Notes under the pieces: model-generated
Seen by the model: the letters and a program-made list of their open reading frames with translations, nothing else
The model's database searches: none
What the model was told of the DNA's origin: nothing
Source of the DNA: Acidobacteriota bacterium
Lineage (GTDB): Bacteria > Acidobacteriota > Terriglobia > Bryobacterales > Bryobacteraceae
DNA length: 49,722 nucleotides
Assembly: GCA_021778335.1 (NCBI GenBank)
Contig: JAJYCN010000004.1
Location: 1 to 49,722, forward strand
Direction of reading: 5' to 3'
Shown: piece by piece, positions 9,291-19,006 of the stretch
Position numbering within the stretch: the stretch's first letter is position 1
Layout: each line of letters opens with the position of its first letter
Program-made: the position numbers and the translations under genes

Positions 9291-10325
9291 ATGCGGCAAG
9301 CACTCAACGCGGCGATGAGCATCACGTTGTCGGCGTTGCTCGTGTTGCCGGGCTGGGCGGGCAGCAAGTCCGAACAGAACCCGGACGATATCGGCAACCG
9401 CGACGTTGGCAAGGGCGTTAACTTTTATTCTCTGGACAAGGAAATCGCGTTGGGCAAGAGCCTGGCGCAGGACGTAGAGAAACAAGCCAAAATCATCAAC
9501 GACCCGATCATTGCCGAGTACGTGAACCGGGTTGGGCAGAACCTCGTCCGGAACTCCGACGCCAAGGTGCCGTTCACGATCAAGGTGATCGACAGCGAGG
9601 ACGTCAACGCGTTCGCGCTGCCGGGCGGGTTCTTCTTCGTCAACTCCGGCCTCATCCTGGCCGCGGACAATGAAGCGGAACTGGCTGGGGTGATGGCGCA
9701 CGAGATCGCCCATGTGGCGGCGCGGCACGGCACGCGGCAGGCCACGCGCGGCGAGATTGCGCAGTTGGGTATGATACCGCTGATGCTGTTCAGCTACGGT
9801 TGGACCGGGTATGGACTGTATGAAGCGGCCAGCGTCCTGGTTCCGGTGGCTTTTTTGAAATTTTCCCGCGGTTTTGAAAGCGAAGCGGACATGCTGGGCT
9901 TACAGTATATGTATAAGACCGGCTACGACCCCGAGGCTTTCGTCGACTTCTTCGAGAAGATCGAGACTCTGGAAAAGAAGAAGCCGGGAACGGTGTCCAA
10001 GGTGTTCTCCACGCACCCTCCGACCGACGATCGCATCAAGGCGGCTCAGGAGAACATCCAGAAGATGCTGAAGGAGAAGCCGGAATACATCCTGACCACG
10101 TCGGAGTTCGTTGACGTGAAGGCGCGGTTGGCAATGTTGCACAATCGCAGGCGAGTGGACCAGATGGCGGACCCGAACAAACCCACGCTGCGGCGCGCTC
10201 CTGGCGCCGGTACGGTGGACGCAGGTGACGGAACGACGAATGGCAACAATGGCGACGATGAGCGGCCGACGCTGAAACGGCGCCCCGACGCCACCCCGAA
10301 TAATGACGCTACCCCGAATAATTAG
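9291..10325 (+). CDS. M48 family metalloprotease (BepA/YfgC/Oma1-like), secreted
   Basis: Zn motif AHEIAHVAARHGTRQ, signal peptide MRQALNAAMSITLSALLVLPGWAG, LGLQYMYKTGYDPEAFVDFFEKIE; GGAG SD upstream of ATG 9291. Confidence 0.88.
   Translation: MRQALNAAMSITLSALLVLPGWAGSKSEQNPDDIGNRDVGKGVNFYSLDKEIALGKSLAQDVEKQAKIINDPIIAEYVNRVGQNLVRNSDAKVPFTIKVIDSEDVNAFALPGGFFFVNSGLILAADNEAELAGVMAHEIAHVAARHGTRQATRGEIAQLGMIPLMLFSYGWTGYGLYEAASVLVPVAFLKFSRGFESEADMLGLQYMYKTGYDPEAFVDFFEKIETLEKKKPGTVSKVFSTHPPTDDRIKAAQENIQKMLKEKPEYILTTSEFVDVKARLAMLHNRRRVDQMADPNKPTLRRAPGAGTVDAGDGTTNGNNGDDERPTLKRRPDATPNNDATPNN
10287..10322 (+). repeat. Perfect-unit-length tandem duplication, 2 x 18 bp (GACGCYACCCCGAATAAT), encoding DATPNN-DATPNN at the C-terminus of the M48 protease
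   Basis: 10287-10304 and 10305-10322 differ only at the C/T of GCC/GCT. Confidence 0.9.
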
Positions 10326-10350
10326 GTCTGCTCCTGGCTGAGAGCACGAT

Positions 10351-10398
10351 CGGCCCCGCCCGGTTCGAGTGAATCGGAGCGGGGCCGAAGTGTTTTTA
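10351..10398. terminator. Probable Rho-independent terminator between convergent M48 protease and rpoD
   Basis: CGGCCCCGC ... GCGGGGCCG stem with inner CGGTTC/GAATCG-type pairing, followed by AAGTGTTTTTA. Confidence 0.75.
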
Positions 10399-10450
10399 GG
10401 CGTGTTGCGATGCCGGCGCGGTTTCCGCCGTGTCCGGTTTGTGCCGGTTC

Positions 10451-12031
10451 TTAGCGGGCGGCGAGCAAGGCGCGGAGATGGCGGGCCCGCTCGGGCGAAC
10501 GAAGCTGGCGGAGAGCCTTGGCTTCGATTTGCCGGATGCGCTCGCGCGTGACATCGAACTCCTGGCCGATTTCCTCGAGCGTATGCTCGCGCTCGCAGCC
10601 GATGCCGAAGCGCAGGCGGATGACTTTCTCTTCCTTGGGGGAGAGGGTCTTGAGGATGTTGGCGGTTTCGTCGCGGACGTTGGTGTCGATGACGGCGTCC
10701 ACCGGCGAGCCGACCCAGCGATCCTCGATGAGGTCGCCCAGCGCCGATTCGCCGTCGCGGCCGACCGGGGTTTCGAGCGACACCGGATCCCGCGAGATGG
10801 TCTTCAGCTTCTGGACTTTCTCGACCGGGATGTCCATGCGGCGGCCGATTTCGTCGTTCGTCGGAGCGCGGCCCAGTTCTTTTTCCAGTTCGCGAGTGGC
10901 GCGGAGGAACTTGTTCATGCTCTCGTTCATGTGCACCGGGATGCGGATGGTGCGGGACTGGTCCGCAATGGCGCGGGTGATCGCCTGCCGAATCCACCAC
11001 GTGGCGTAGGTGGAGAACTTGTAGCCGCGCCGGTATTCGAACTTGTCGGCGGCGCGCATCAGGCCGATGTTGCCCTCCTGGATGAGATCGAGCAGGTGGA
11101 GGCCGCGGTTGACGTATTTCTTGGCCACGGACACGACCAGACGAAGGTTGGCCTCGACGAGATCCTTCTTTGCCCGCTCGGCTTCGATTTCCCCGTGGCG
11201 GATGACGGCGAGGCTGTGCTTTAAGTCGGCCAGCGGCGCGCCGGCGATACTCTCGCGCTTCTTGATTTCCCGGCGCAGTTCGCGGACGCGCGCGGCGCCG
11301 GCGGAACCGCCGCGTTCTTCCAGTTTCCGGACTTCCTGATCGAGGTGGTTGATTTCCTCGACGGCGCGTTCGATCTCCTTGGAGAACACCTTCCACTGGT
11401 TGGCCAGGAAGGGAACCTTGCGGATTGCGCGCGAAACTTCGACCTTGGCGCGCATCAGCTTGCCGTTCAGCTTCTTCCGGAGCTTTTTGTTGGCCAGGGC
11501 CGTGGCCACGAATTTCTCTTGCAACTGCTGGAGTTTCTTCTGCAGTACCGCGACTTCGGAGAAATCCTGTCTTACCTCGGCCTGGCGCTTGGTGTCGGCG
11601 GGGCTGCCTTCCTCTACATCGCCGAGATCGGCGTACTGATCCAGCTCGGCAGAGCCACGCTTGAGGCTTTCGGCGATTTCGACGACCAGATTCTGGACCA
11701 GGGCGGAGCGGCTAATGGCCTTTTGCATCCGCAACTTGCCGCGTTCCATGCGGCGCGCGAGGTCGACTTCGCCCTCCCGAGTCAGCAGCGGTACGGCGCC
11801 CATTTCCCGCAGGTACACGCGGACCGGGTCGTCAGTGTAGATCGACTCCTCAGCCGGGGCTTGCCCGTGAAACTCTTCGCCTTCGCCGACTTCCTCAGCC
11901 TGGAAAAACCCCGTCTCCTCATCGAACGGAATACCGAGCGAGTTGGGATTCTCCGTCAAAAATTGATCTTCGAAATGGTCCACTGAATGATCACCTTCCC
12001 CTGCAATTGCAGAGGCAAAGCCCGATTCCAT
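10451..12031 (-). CDS. rpoD: RNA polymerase primary sigma factor (sigma-70, RpoD)
   Basis: [31 protein letters not shown]...[81 protein letters not shown]...[57 protein letters not shown]. Confidence 0.96.
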   Translation of the reverse strand: MESGFASAIAGEGDHSVDHFEDQFLTENPNSLGIPFDEETGFFQAEEVGEGEEFHGQAPAEESIYTDDPVRVYLREMGAVPLLTREGEVDLARRMERGKLRMQKAISRSALVQNLVVEIAESLKRGSAELDQYADLGDVEEGSPADTKRQAEVRQDFSEVAVLQKKLQQLQEKFVATALANKKLRKKLNGKLMRAKVEVSRAIRKVPFLANQWKVFSKEIERAVEEINHLDQEVRKLEERGGSAGAARVRELRREIKKRESIAGAPLADLKHSLAVIRHGEIEAERAKKDLVEANLRLVVSVAKKYVNRGLHLLDLIQEGNIGLMRAADKFEYRRGYKFSTYATWWIRQAITRAIADQSRTIRIPVHMNESMNKFLRATRELEKELGRAPTNDEIGRRMDIPVEKVQKLKTISRDPVSLETPVGRDGESALGDLIEDRWVGSPVDAVIDTNVRDETANILKTLSPKEEKVIRLRFGIGCEREHTLEEIGQEFDVTRERIRQIEAKALRQLRSPERARHLRALLAAR

Positions 12032-12232
12032 CCACGCAGAGAGTCACGCCGCGACACACCCCAAGCACACGCCTGGCTAAGGTGAACGGTATGATGTCTG
12101 TCGCGGAACGCTGCCTGAAGTATAACATCTAACTTACGCCAAGGTAAGCCCCTATTTACAAGATGTCGCGGCCCGGCTTTGGTTACACGATTCCCCGCAA
12201 GGGCACGCCAGGGGAGTTCCGCCGTGGCGGCG

Positions 12233-12694
12233 TTAACCTCGTTTCTGTTGAACAAGATGCTTCAGTTCGTCAAAAAGCGCCTCCACGTCCTGAAAGTCGC
12301 GGTAGACCGAGGCGAAGCGCACGTACGCGATCTTGTCCAGGCCGCGCAGCCGATCCATCAGGATTTCTCCGATCTCGGTGGTTGGCATCTCCCGGTCCGC
12401 CGTGTCGGCGAGCCTGCTTTCTACTTCATCGACCAGTTCGGCGAGTTTCGCCATACTGACAGGGCGCTTTTCGCATGCCTTCAGGAGACCGTTCAGGATC
12501 TTTTGCCGGTCAAATTTCTCGCGTCTCCCATCTTTTTTGACGACCATGTAGGGGATTTCGTCCGATCGTTCGTAGGTGGTGAAGCGTCGCTCGCAGTTCA
12601 AGCACTGGCGGCGGCGGCGGATGAGGTCGCCTTCTTTGCTTTCGCGGGAATCGATCACGCGGTCGGTCTTTTGACCGCAAAACGGACACATCAT
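12233..12694 (-). CDS. nrdR: Transcriptional repressor NrdR
   Basis: MMCPFCGQKTDRVIDSRESKEGDLIRRRRQCLNCERRFTTYERSDEIPYMVVKKDGRREKFDRQKILNGLLKACEKRPVS: Zn ribbon plus ATP-cone. Confidence 0.95.
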   Translation of the reverse strand: MMCPFCGQKTDRVIDSRESKEGDLIRRRRQCLNCERRFTTYERSDEIPYMVVKKDGRREKFDRQKILNGLLKACEKRPVSMAKLAELVDEVESRLADTADREMPTTEIGEILMDRLRGLDKIAYVRFASVYRDFQDVEALFDELKHLVQQKRG

Positions 12695-13776
12695 GCGACT
12701 ACATCTTCCTCAATCTGGCGGGTGATCCTCCATCCGACGCCTTCCTTGGCGGCCAGGAGCAGTCCGGCGGGCACCACTGGCAAATAGGCTACCACCCAGA
12801 GCAGAATCGCCACGGCCGTGGCGGTTTCCAGCCGGTATCCGAAGATCTCGGTGAGCACGAGCACGCTGGCGACCTGGAATCCGCCGCCGATGCCGGGGAT
12901 CTGGACGGCCGCGCCGAAGGAAACCAGGCCGAGGAATACCGCGGTCTGGATGAACGAAAGGCTGGATGTCGCCGGCAGAGCGCGAAACATCGAGTACATG
13001 GCGGCAAGGATGACGGTCCACACCAGGACGCTATAGCCGAAGATGGCGCCGAGCAATCCGGTGCTTAGGGTGGCGCCCATGCCTTCGGCGAAGGACTTCG
13101 TAACGGAATGAATTTTCGTTTGGATTGAAGAAGGCAGGAAGCCGAGCGCCTCTTCTAGGCGTCCCGCGGTAGTACCGGAGAAGCGCCGAAGGCCAAACAG
13201 AAGGACCAGGCAGAGCAGACCGATTCCGGCGCTCAAATAGCCGCCGGCCCTAAACACGAACCGCAGTCCTGCGCCGAGGTGAAGCCTCGAAGCGGGAACC
13301 ACCGTGAGGGCGAAGCCGAAGACGGCGAGCACCATGAGGAGATCGAAAATCCGTTCGAGGAGCCACGCGGCCATCTGGGAGGAGAAGCTGACTTTCTCTT
13401 TATTGGCAATGAGATAGGGGCGTACAAGCTCACCGGGCCGGCCGAGGAGCACTACGGCCGTAAAACCGATGATGGTCGCTTCGACCAGGCTGAAAGTGGA
13501 AACGCCGGCGCGGAGGGGGGCGAGCATGGCGCGCCAGCGCATGGCCCGGCCCCAGTAGGAGACGTAGAGAAATCCGACAGCTACGGCGAGCCAGACCCAG
13601 ATCACCCCGTCCATGGCCTGCCAGAAGACCTCCCAGGCGAAATGCGAGCCGCGAAACCGAATGGCGCCAAACGCGATCAGCGCGGCCAGGATGGCCGCGG
13701 CGATCAGCAGCCGCTTTTTTGAAGATCCGGCGATGTTCCGCCCTCCAGCCCCATTATGCGGGGTAAACTCTAGCAC
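12691..13776 (-). CDS. Lysylphosphatidylglycerol synthase TM-region family (UPF0104, flippase-like) integral membrane protein
   Basis: Multi-TM; LVEATIIGFTAVVLLGRPGELVRPYLIANKEKVSFSSQMAAWLLERIFDLLMVL...FGAAVQIPGIGGGFQVASVLVLTEIFG; overlaps nrdR start by 4 bp. Confidence 0.82.
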   Translation of the reverse strand: MLEFTPHNGAGGRNIAGSSKKRLLIAAAILAALIAFGAIRFRGSHFAWEVFWQAMDGVIWVWLAVAVGFLYVSYWGRAMRWRAMLAPLRAGVSTFSLVEATIIGFTAVVLLGRPGELVRPYLIANKEKVSFSSQMAAWLLERIFDLLMVLAVFGFALTVVPASRLHLGAGLRFVFRAGGYLSAGIGLLCLVLLFGLRRFSGTTAGRLEEALGFLPSSIQTKIHSVTKSFAEGMGATLSTGLLGAIFGYSVLVWTVILAAMYSMFRALPATSSLSFIQTAVFLGLVSFGAAVQIPGIGGGFQVASVLVLTEIFGYRLETATAVAILLWVVAYLPVVPAGLLLAAKEGVGWRITRQIEEDVVA

Positions 13777-13999
13777 GGAGCGCCCGGGGGCCGCACAACT
13801 CCCGCCGCGCCGTTACGCGCAGTTCCTAGTACACTAACAAAAAACGCGGCCCGGAACGAACTTCCCATGATAAATCTGCGTTTTCTCGATTGGAAGCACA
13901 CTGCGGAGGTTAACTCCGGCGGACGCGATGGGTTACCCGGGAAATCCGGGGGCCGGTGGTGTCCTTGCTTGACGAGAAGCGTTTCGAAGGCGGATCCGG

Positions 14000-14659
14000 A
14001 TGGCAACGGCAACAGCAATCACGGCGGAGCGGGCGACCTGGAACTGGGCGCCGGCCGCGTCCGGACGCCCGAACGCGGGGATGGGGGAGCGCTTGGATGC
14101 TGATGCCCAACTCGTAGCGCGATGTCTCGAAGGGGAAGATACCGCGTGGGAGAGCCTGGTAGGGACACATGCGCGGCGGGTGTACTCGATCTGCTACCGC
14201 TTCACGGGGAGGGATGCCGAAGCGCAGGATCTGACGCAGGAAGTGTTCCTGCGGGTGTTCCGGAACCTGTCGAGTTTTCGCGCCGGGGAGGGGTCGTTCG
14301 CGGTCTGGTTGGGGCGGCTCACGAGGAACCTGCTGATCGATCATTACCGGCGGACGCGGAACGAGCGGATGACGGAATCGATCGAAGATCAGATGCCGCA
14401 TCTCGAAGAAAAAGGCGCCGCGATCAGCCGGACCGAGGGACTTCTGGCCGGTCGCGAAGCGAGTGAAGTTTTGAGCGCCGGCTTGGCGAAGCTCTCGCCG
14501 GAGTTGCGCGAGACGGTGATCCTGCGCGACATCGAGGAACTGGATTACCGGGAGATCGCCCAGGTGCTGCAGGTGCCGGAAGGCACGGTGAAATCGCGCC
14601 TGAACCGTGGGCGGACGGAACTGGCCCGGATTTTGAAGCGGCAGGGGGTGCGGTTATGA
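14000..14659 (+). CDS. ECF RNA polymerase sigma factor (SigE/RpoE-like)
   Basis: DADAQLVARCLEGEDTAWESLVGTHARRVYSICYRFTGRDAEAQDLTQEVFLRVFRNLSSFR...FAVWLGRLTRNLLIDHYRRTR...LSPELRETVILRDIEELDYREIAQVLQVPEGTVKSRLNRGRTELARIL. Start may be internal (ATG 14081 GMGERLDADAQ). Confidence 0.93.
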   Translation: MATATAITAERATWNWAPAASGRPNAGMGERLDADAQLVARCLEGEDTAWESLVGTHARRVYSICYRFTGRDAEAQDLTQEVFLRVFRNLSSFRAGEGSFAVWLGRLTRNLLIDHYRRTRNERMTESIEDQMPHLEEKGAAISRTEGLLAGREASEVLSAGLAKLSPELRETVILRDIEELDYREIAQVLQVPEGTVKSRLNRGRTELARILKRQGVRL

Positions 14660-15237
14660 CCTGCGCCGAAGTCGAAATCCTGCTCTGCGATTATCTGGAC
14701 GGCGCGCTGGCCGCGGCCGAGCGCGGGACGATCGAAGCGCATCTGGCCGGCTGCGAAGCCTGCCGGACGATGTACGGCGACATCCGTGACGCCGTGGCGC
14801 TGATCGGCCTGGCCGAGGAAGCGGCGCCGCCTCCGGAGCTGCTGACACGTATTCTGCACGAGATGCCGGGCCGGGACCTAGCCCGGCGGACCGGCCTCTG
14901 GCGGCGGCTGCGCTCGGGTTGGCTGGCGCCGGTGCTGAACCCCCGCTATGCGATGGGCATGGCGATGACGATTTTGTCGTTCTCGATGATTTTCAAGTTC
15001 GCCGGGATCGAGCCGCGGCAGTTGAAGCCGGCGGATCTGGATCCGGTGAAGATCTGGGCGTCGCTCGACACGCGGGCGCACCGCGCCTGGGACCGGGCCA
15101 CGAAATACTACGAAAATTTGCGTGTGGTTCTCGAGATTCAATCGCGGCTCAGCGAGTGGGCCGATCAAAGCGACGCGGCGGCTCGCGCTCCGGCCCGGAA
15201 GCCTGACGCCGCGCCGAAGGGGAGGGATGGAAAATGA
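14656..15237 (+). CDS. Anti-sigma factor with zf-HC2 domain
   Basis: MTCAEVEILLCDYLDGALAAAERGTIEAHLAGCEACRTMYGDIRDAV; HxxxCxxC ZAS motif, one TM segment; 4-bp overlap with the ECF sigma gene. Confidence 0.9.
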   Translation: MTCAEVEILLCDYLDGALAAAERGTIEAHLAGCEACRTMYGDIRDAVALIGLAEEAAPPPELLTRILHEMPGRDLARRTGLWRRLRSGWLAPVLNPRYAMGMAMTILSFSMIFKFAGIEPRQLKPADLDPVKIWASLDTRAHRAWDRATKYYENLRVVLEIQSRLSEWADQSDAAARAPARKPDAAPKGRDGK

Positions 15238-15938
15238 ACTGTGCCATTCATACGGATACCGCAGCCGTGGCTTACTGCCGCACGTGCGGCGCCGCGGTGT
15301 GCGAGCAGTGCAAGCGGGTTGAAGGAGGGGCGGTGTTGTGCCCGAACCACGCGTCCGCGCCGGCCTCGTCTTCGGCGGAATCGCCTTATACGTCTCCCTA
15401 CACGGCTCCTTACGCAGGGTCCGCGCCGCGGCAGGTGGCGCCGGACGGGAGCGCCTCGCCCGGTCTGGCGTTCCTGCTCGGGCTGATTCCGGGCGTCGGC
15501 GCGATTTACAACGGGCAGTACGTCAAGGGACTGGTGCATGTCATCGTGCTCGGGGTGCTCATCAGCATCGTGAGCTCGGACAGCGCGGGCGGTTTCGAGC
15601 CGGTGTTCGGCATGCTGATCGGCGTGTGGGTGTTCTACATGGCCTTCGCGGCCTGCCGCCCGGCGCGGCGGCGGCAGGCGGGTCTGGCGCTCGATGAGTT
15701 CTCCAGCCTTGTGCCCCTGCATCCGCGGCGGCGCGGCCTCCCGGTCGGGCCGATCGTGCTGATCGCCATCGGCGCGCTGTTCCTGCTGAACAATCTGGAC
15801 GTCATCCACTTCAGCCAGATCGTCCGGTACTGGCCGATCGGGTTGATCGGGTTGGGAGCCTACATGCTTTACGAGCGGGTGAGCGGCGCGGCGCCGGCCC
15901 AGCCGCCGTCCACTTCGGAGCTCTCCCGTGAACACTAG
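15234..15938 (+). CDS. B-box-type zinc finger membrane protein with DUF5668/LiaI-like segment
   Basis: MNCAIHTDTAAVAYCRTCGAAVCEQCKRVEGGAVLCPNH followed by TM segments and GPIVLIAIGALFLLNNLDVIHFSQIVRYWPIGLIGLGAYML. Confidence 0.85.
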   Translation: MNCAIHTDTAAVAYCRTCGAAVCEQCKRVEGGAVLCPNHASAPASSSAESPYTSPYTAPYAGSAPRQVAPDGSASPGLAFLLGLIPGVGAIYNGQYVKGLVHVIVLGVLISIVSSDSAGGFEPVFGMLIGVWVFYMAFAACRPARRRQAGLALDEFSSLVPLHPRRRGLPVGPIVLIAIGALFLLNNLDVIHFSQIVRYWPIGLIGLGAYMLYERVSGAAPAQPPSTSELSREH

Positions 15939-16140
15939 ACTTTCGGACCTGGCCCGCGCATTGCGAGGCCCGGTGCTGCTCATCACCGTCGGGGCGCTGG
16001 CCGCGCTCGACCACTTCGGCCGGTTCAACTTCGGACAGACCTGGCCGGTATTGATCATCGTCTACGGCGTGATGAAACTGTTTGAAATCGGCACGCGCCG
16101 TACGGCCGCGCCGCCCCCTGTTGCTGGAGGTCCCTTATGA
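15928..16140 (+). CDS. Small LiaI-like/DUF5668 membrane protein
   Basis: GPVLLITVGALAALDHFGRFNFGQTWPVLIIVYGVMKLFE. Confidence 0.75.
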   Translation: MNTRLSDLARALRGPVLLITVGALAALDHFGRFNFGQTWPVLIIVYGVMKLFEIGTRRTAAPPPVAGGPL

Positions 16141-17582
16141 GACGCGGTTCGCTGGTTGCCCCGCTGCTGCTGATCGCGTTAGGCGTCGCCTTTCTGCTGC
16201 ACAATGTGTGGCCGTACCTGCCGATCTTTGACACGCTGGTGACGTACTGGCCGTTCCTGCTGATCGCCTGGGGCGGATTGCGCGTGATCGAGATCGGGTA
16301 TCTGTTCGCCCGTTCGCGCCAGATGCCTCGCAGCGGCGTGAGCGGCGGCGAATGGGCGCTGGTGACCGTGCTGTTCATCGTCGGCGCGAGCATGTGGACG
16401 TTCCGCCAGCACCGGATGTGGTTCGCCAACGGCGGGGCTCTACACGGCATCATGATGGACTTCGGCGAGCCGTTCGATTACCCGCTGGCGCCGGTGGAGA
16501 AACAGTGCGCCAAGACGCCGCACATCGTGATCGAGAATTTCACCGGCAACGCCCGGATCACCGGCGCCGACAACCTGGACCGGATTCAGGTGGCGGGCCG
16601 CAAAACCGTGCGCGCCATGCAGCGGCATGACGCCGACGCGGCGGACAAGGCGACCGCGGTCGAAATCGTTCCGGGCGGCGAGAACGAGCTGATCGTCCGG
16701 TTCAATCAGGACAAAGCGCCGGACCGCACGCGCGTCACCGGCGACCTCGACATCACCGTGCCGCGCGGGGCGAGCGTTTCCTGCCACGGCCGCCTCGGCG
16801 ACTTCGACGTACGGGCGATCGACGGCTCGGTGGATGTGGATAGCGACAACGCCGGCGTGAGGCTGCAGGATGTCGGCGGCAACGTGCACGTCGACCTGCG
16901 CCGCAGCGACATCGTGCGGGCGGTGAACGTGAAAGGTTCGGTGGACCTGCGCGGGCGGGGCCAGGACGTGGAACTGGAGAACATCTCGGGTCCGGTGACG
17001 CTCGAAGGCGCCTACACCGGCCAATTGCAGTTCCGCCGCCTGGCGCAGGCCTTCCGGTTCGACGGCATGCGGACGGAAGTGAAGATCGCGGCCGTGCCGG
17101 GCGAGGTGCAGATTTCGCCGGGAGATGTGAGCCTGGCCCAGGTGAAGGGACCGATCGTCGTGAGCGCGCATTCAAGCGATGTGCAGATCAGCCAGTTCAC
17201 CGATTCGCTCGATCTCTCGCTCGACACGGGAGACATCGACCTGCGTCCCGCCGTGAGCGGTACGCTGCCGCGGATGGACGTCCGCTCGCACAGCGGCGAC
17301 ATCGAATTGAGCCTGCCCTCGCCGGGTAAGTTCGACCTGAAGGCGCAGACCGACCATGGCGAGGTGCACGACGAGTACGGCCCGCCGCTGAAGGCAAGCG
17401 AATTGGGCGATGGCGCGACGATTCAAGGCCTGGCAGGCGCCGGACCTTCGATGAGGCTGGCCACGAGCCGTGGAGCGATCACGATTCGCAAGGCCAGTCC
17501 GGAAGAGGCCGCCGCCGAACCGCCGATGCCTCCGCATCCGCTAAAGCCCGGCGCGCCGCCGAGTCCGCCGCAGACCGAATAA
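16137..17582 (+). CDS. LiaF/LiaI-like TM N-terminus fused to DUF4097-type beta-strand repeat (putative adhesin) domain
   Basis: N-terminal LLLIALGVAFLLHNVWPYLPIFDTLVTYWPFLLIAWGGLRVIE, then repetitive beta pattern (HVDLRRSDIVRAVNVKGSVDLRGRGQDVELENISGPVTLEGAYTGQLQFRRLAQAFRF...). Confidence 0.82.
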   Translation: MRRGSLVAPLLLIALGVAFLLHNVWPYLPIFDTLVTYWPFLLIAWGGLRVIEIGYLFARSRQMPRSGVSGGEWALVTVLFIVGASMWTFRQHRMWFANGGALHGIMMDFGEPFDYPLAPVEKQCAKTPHIVIENFTGNARITGADNLDRIQVAGRKTVRAMQRHDADAADKATAVEIVPGGENELIVRFNQDKAPDRTRVTGDLDITVPRGASVSCHGRLGDFDVRAIDGSVDVDSDNAGVRLQDVGGNVHVDLRRSDIVRAVNVKGSVDLRGRGQDVELENISGPVTLEGAYTGQLQFRRLAQAFRFDGMRTEVKIAAVPGEVQISPGDVSLAQVKGPIVVSAHSSDVQISQFTDSLDLSLDTGDIDLRPAVSGTLPRMDVRSHSGDIELSLPSPGKFDLKAQTDHGEVHDEYGPPLKASELGDGATIQGLAGAGPSMRLATSRGAITIRKASPEEAAAEPPMPPHPLKPGAPPSPPQTE

Positions 17583-17586
17583 CGGG

Positions 17587-18885
17587 CTACGGGCCGGCGC
17601 GGACGGCGAGCAGATCCGAGGCGACCGGAACGCCGCGCATCACGCGCACATGCAGAAGCGCCTCGAATAACGTGCCGGGCTGCCAGTGGGGGATGCGGGA
17701 TTCCAGAGTCTCGATGCTCCGTTCATGAGTCACGTACTCGACCGCGGCCTGCGTGCCGAGAGTCGTCGTCCCGGCCAGGATCAGCTCCCAGCGTGAAGCG
17801 TTGAGCCCGTTGCGGAACGCGATCACCGCATAGTCGTCGGTGACCGGCGGCTCGGCGGGTGCAAAATAGGACTCTTGTTCCCCTGGCCGCGGCCGCGTGT
17901 TGGAGATCGCCAGGTCCCCCTTGCGCGGGCCGGAAGGCGCGCGGCGGAAAACGAAGCTGGTGGTGCCGGGGATCTCGGTCAACACCAGATTCTCCGATGG
18001 CGAGCCGACGAAGATCACATCATTATTCTTTAAGTCGTCGAGCGAAAGCAGTTGGCCGCGCTTCACCTGCAGAGGGCGCGCCAGGTTGAAAAAGACTCGA
18101 TCGAGTTCATGCACCGCCAGAACCTCGCCGACGCCGGTGTAGTGGTCCTGGACCTTGGCTAGAGAATCGGTCGTTGGGTTCAGGTACCGCAGGCCGGTTT
18201 CGGGCCGTCCGACGAAGGCGGCGTTGCTGAACACCACGATAGGGTCCTCGGAATGCTGCAAATACGGCGACCAGAAGGCGCGCAGCGGCGCCCGCAACGT
18301 TCCGGCGCCCGAGCGCGGGGCGGCTGATTCGCCGCGGAGAACCACGTAGGCGAGCGCGCCGAGAGTCAAACTCAGCACGCCGACCAGAAGGAACGCGACG
18401 TTGCGCCACCAGGCCTCCGAAGGGACCGGTCTTACCGGCTCGGCCGCTACGACGGCGGGTTCGACTCTGGTCGGCTGCTCCTCCCGCCGCTCGGGCTGCT
18501 CCCGGTGGGTGACCGTGACGAGATAGGAACCTTTCGGGATCTCAATAATGACTTCGTCGCTCGCACCTTCGGAGGCATAAAACTCCGCCAGCTTCGACCG
18601 AAGACGCCCTGTCTGCACGCGAACCGTCGAATCCAGCCGTGGATCAAAGCTCTCCGAGCGGCCGAAAACCTCAGTGGCGATCTGATGTTCTTTGAGCGCG
18701 ATCCCGGGTTGTTCCAGGGTTTTCTGTACCAAGTAACGCAGTAGCTTGCACAGTGATTCCGAACTATGCAGAACGGGACTCTGGACAATGCGTTCTACCT
18801 CGTTTAACGCAGCGTCGCGCGGGTCCCGGCTCGCCCCAGTAACAGGCATCGGACAGAGAGTAACAGGGTTCGTAAGCTTTTGCAA
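17587..18885 (-). CDS. Winged-helix DNA-binding domain membrane-associated regulator (acidobacterial HTH family)
   Basis: SLCKLLRYLVQKTLEQPGIALKEHQIATEVFGRSESFDPRLDSTVRVQTGRLRSKLAEFYASEGASDEVIIEIPKGSYLVTVTHR then TM VAFLLVGVLSLTLGALAYVVL. The true start may be ATG 18849 (MPVTGASR). Confidence 0.8.
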   Translation of the reverse strand: MQKLTNPVTLCPMPVTGASRDPRDAALNEVERIVQSPVLHSSESLCKLLRYLVQKTLEQPGIALKEHQIATEVFGRSESFDPRLDSTVRVQTGRLRSKLAEFYASEGASDEVIIEIPKGSYLVTVTHREQPERREEQPTRVEPAVVAAEPVRPVPSEAWWRNVAFLLVGVLSLTLGALAYVVLRGESAAPRSGAGTLRAPLRAFWSPYLQHSEDPIVVFSNAAFVGRPETGLRYLNPTTDSLAKVQDHYTGVGEVLAVHELDRVFFNLARPLQVKRGQLLSLDDLKNNDVIFVGSPSENLVLTEIPGTTSFVFRRAPSGPRKGDLAISNTRPRPGEQESYFAPAEPPVTDDYAVIAFRNGLNASRWELILAGTTTLGTQAAVEYVTHERSIETLESRIPHWQPGTLFEALLHVRVMRGVPVASDLLAVRAGP

Positions 18886-19006
18886 TAGCTATAGTTTGGT
18901 ATTGTAACCGGACCGTTTCTGTACGCGATCTAACATTTTTGGCCAAAAGGGACCTGGATGGCGATACGTTTCGCGGTGAGTGACAATGGCTTGAGGGAGT
19001 TCGCCA

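Noticed and set aside
8106-9728. 540-aa extension of the aminotransferase
   Set aside because: Residues upstream of MGFNDTSLPNF overlap the M48 protease antisense and are low-complexity; family start fits 9218.
12032-12232. Possible structured leader/riboswitch upstream of rpoD (CTTAC-GCCAAG-GTAAG)
   Set aside because: Only a short 5-bp inverted repeat; no recognised riboswitch or NrdR-box pattern.
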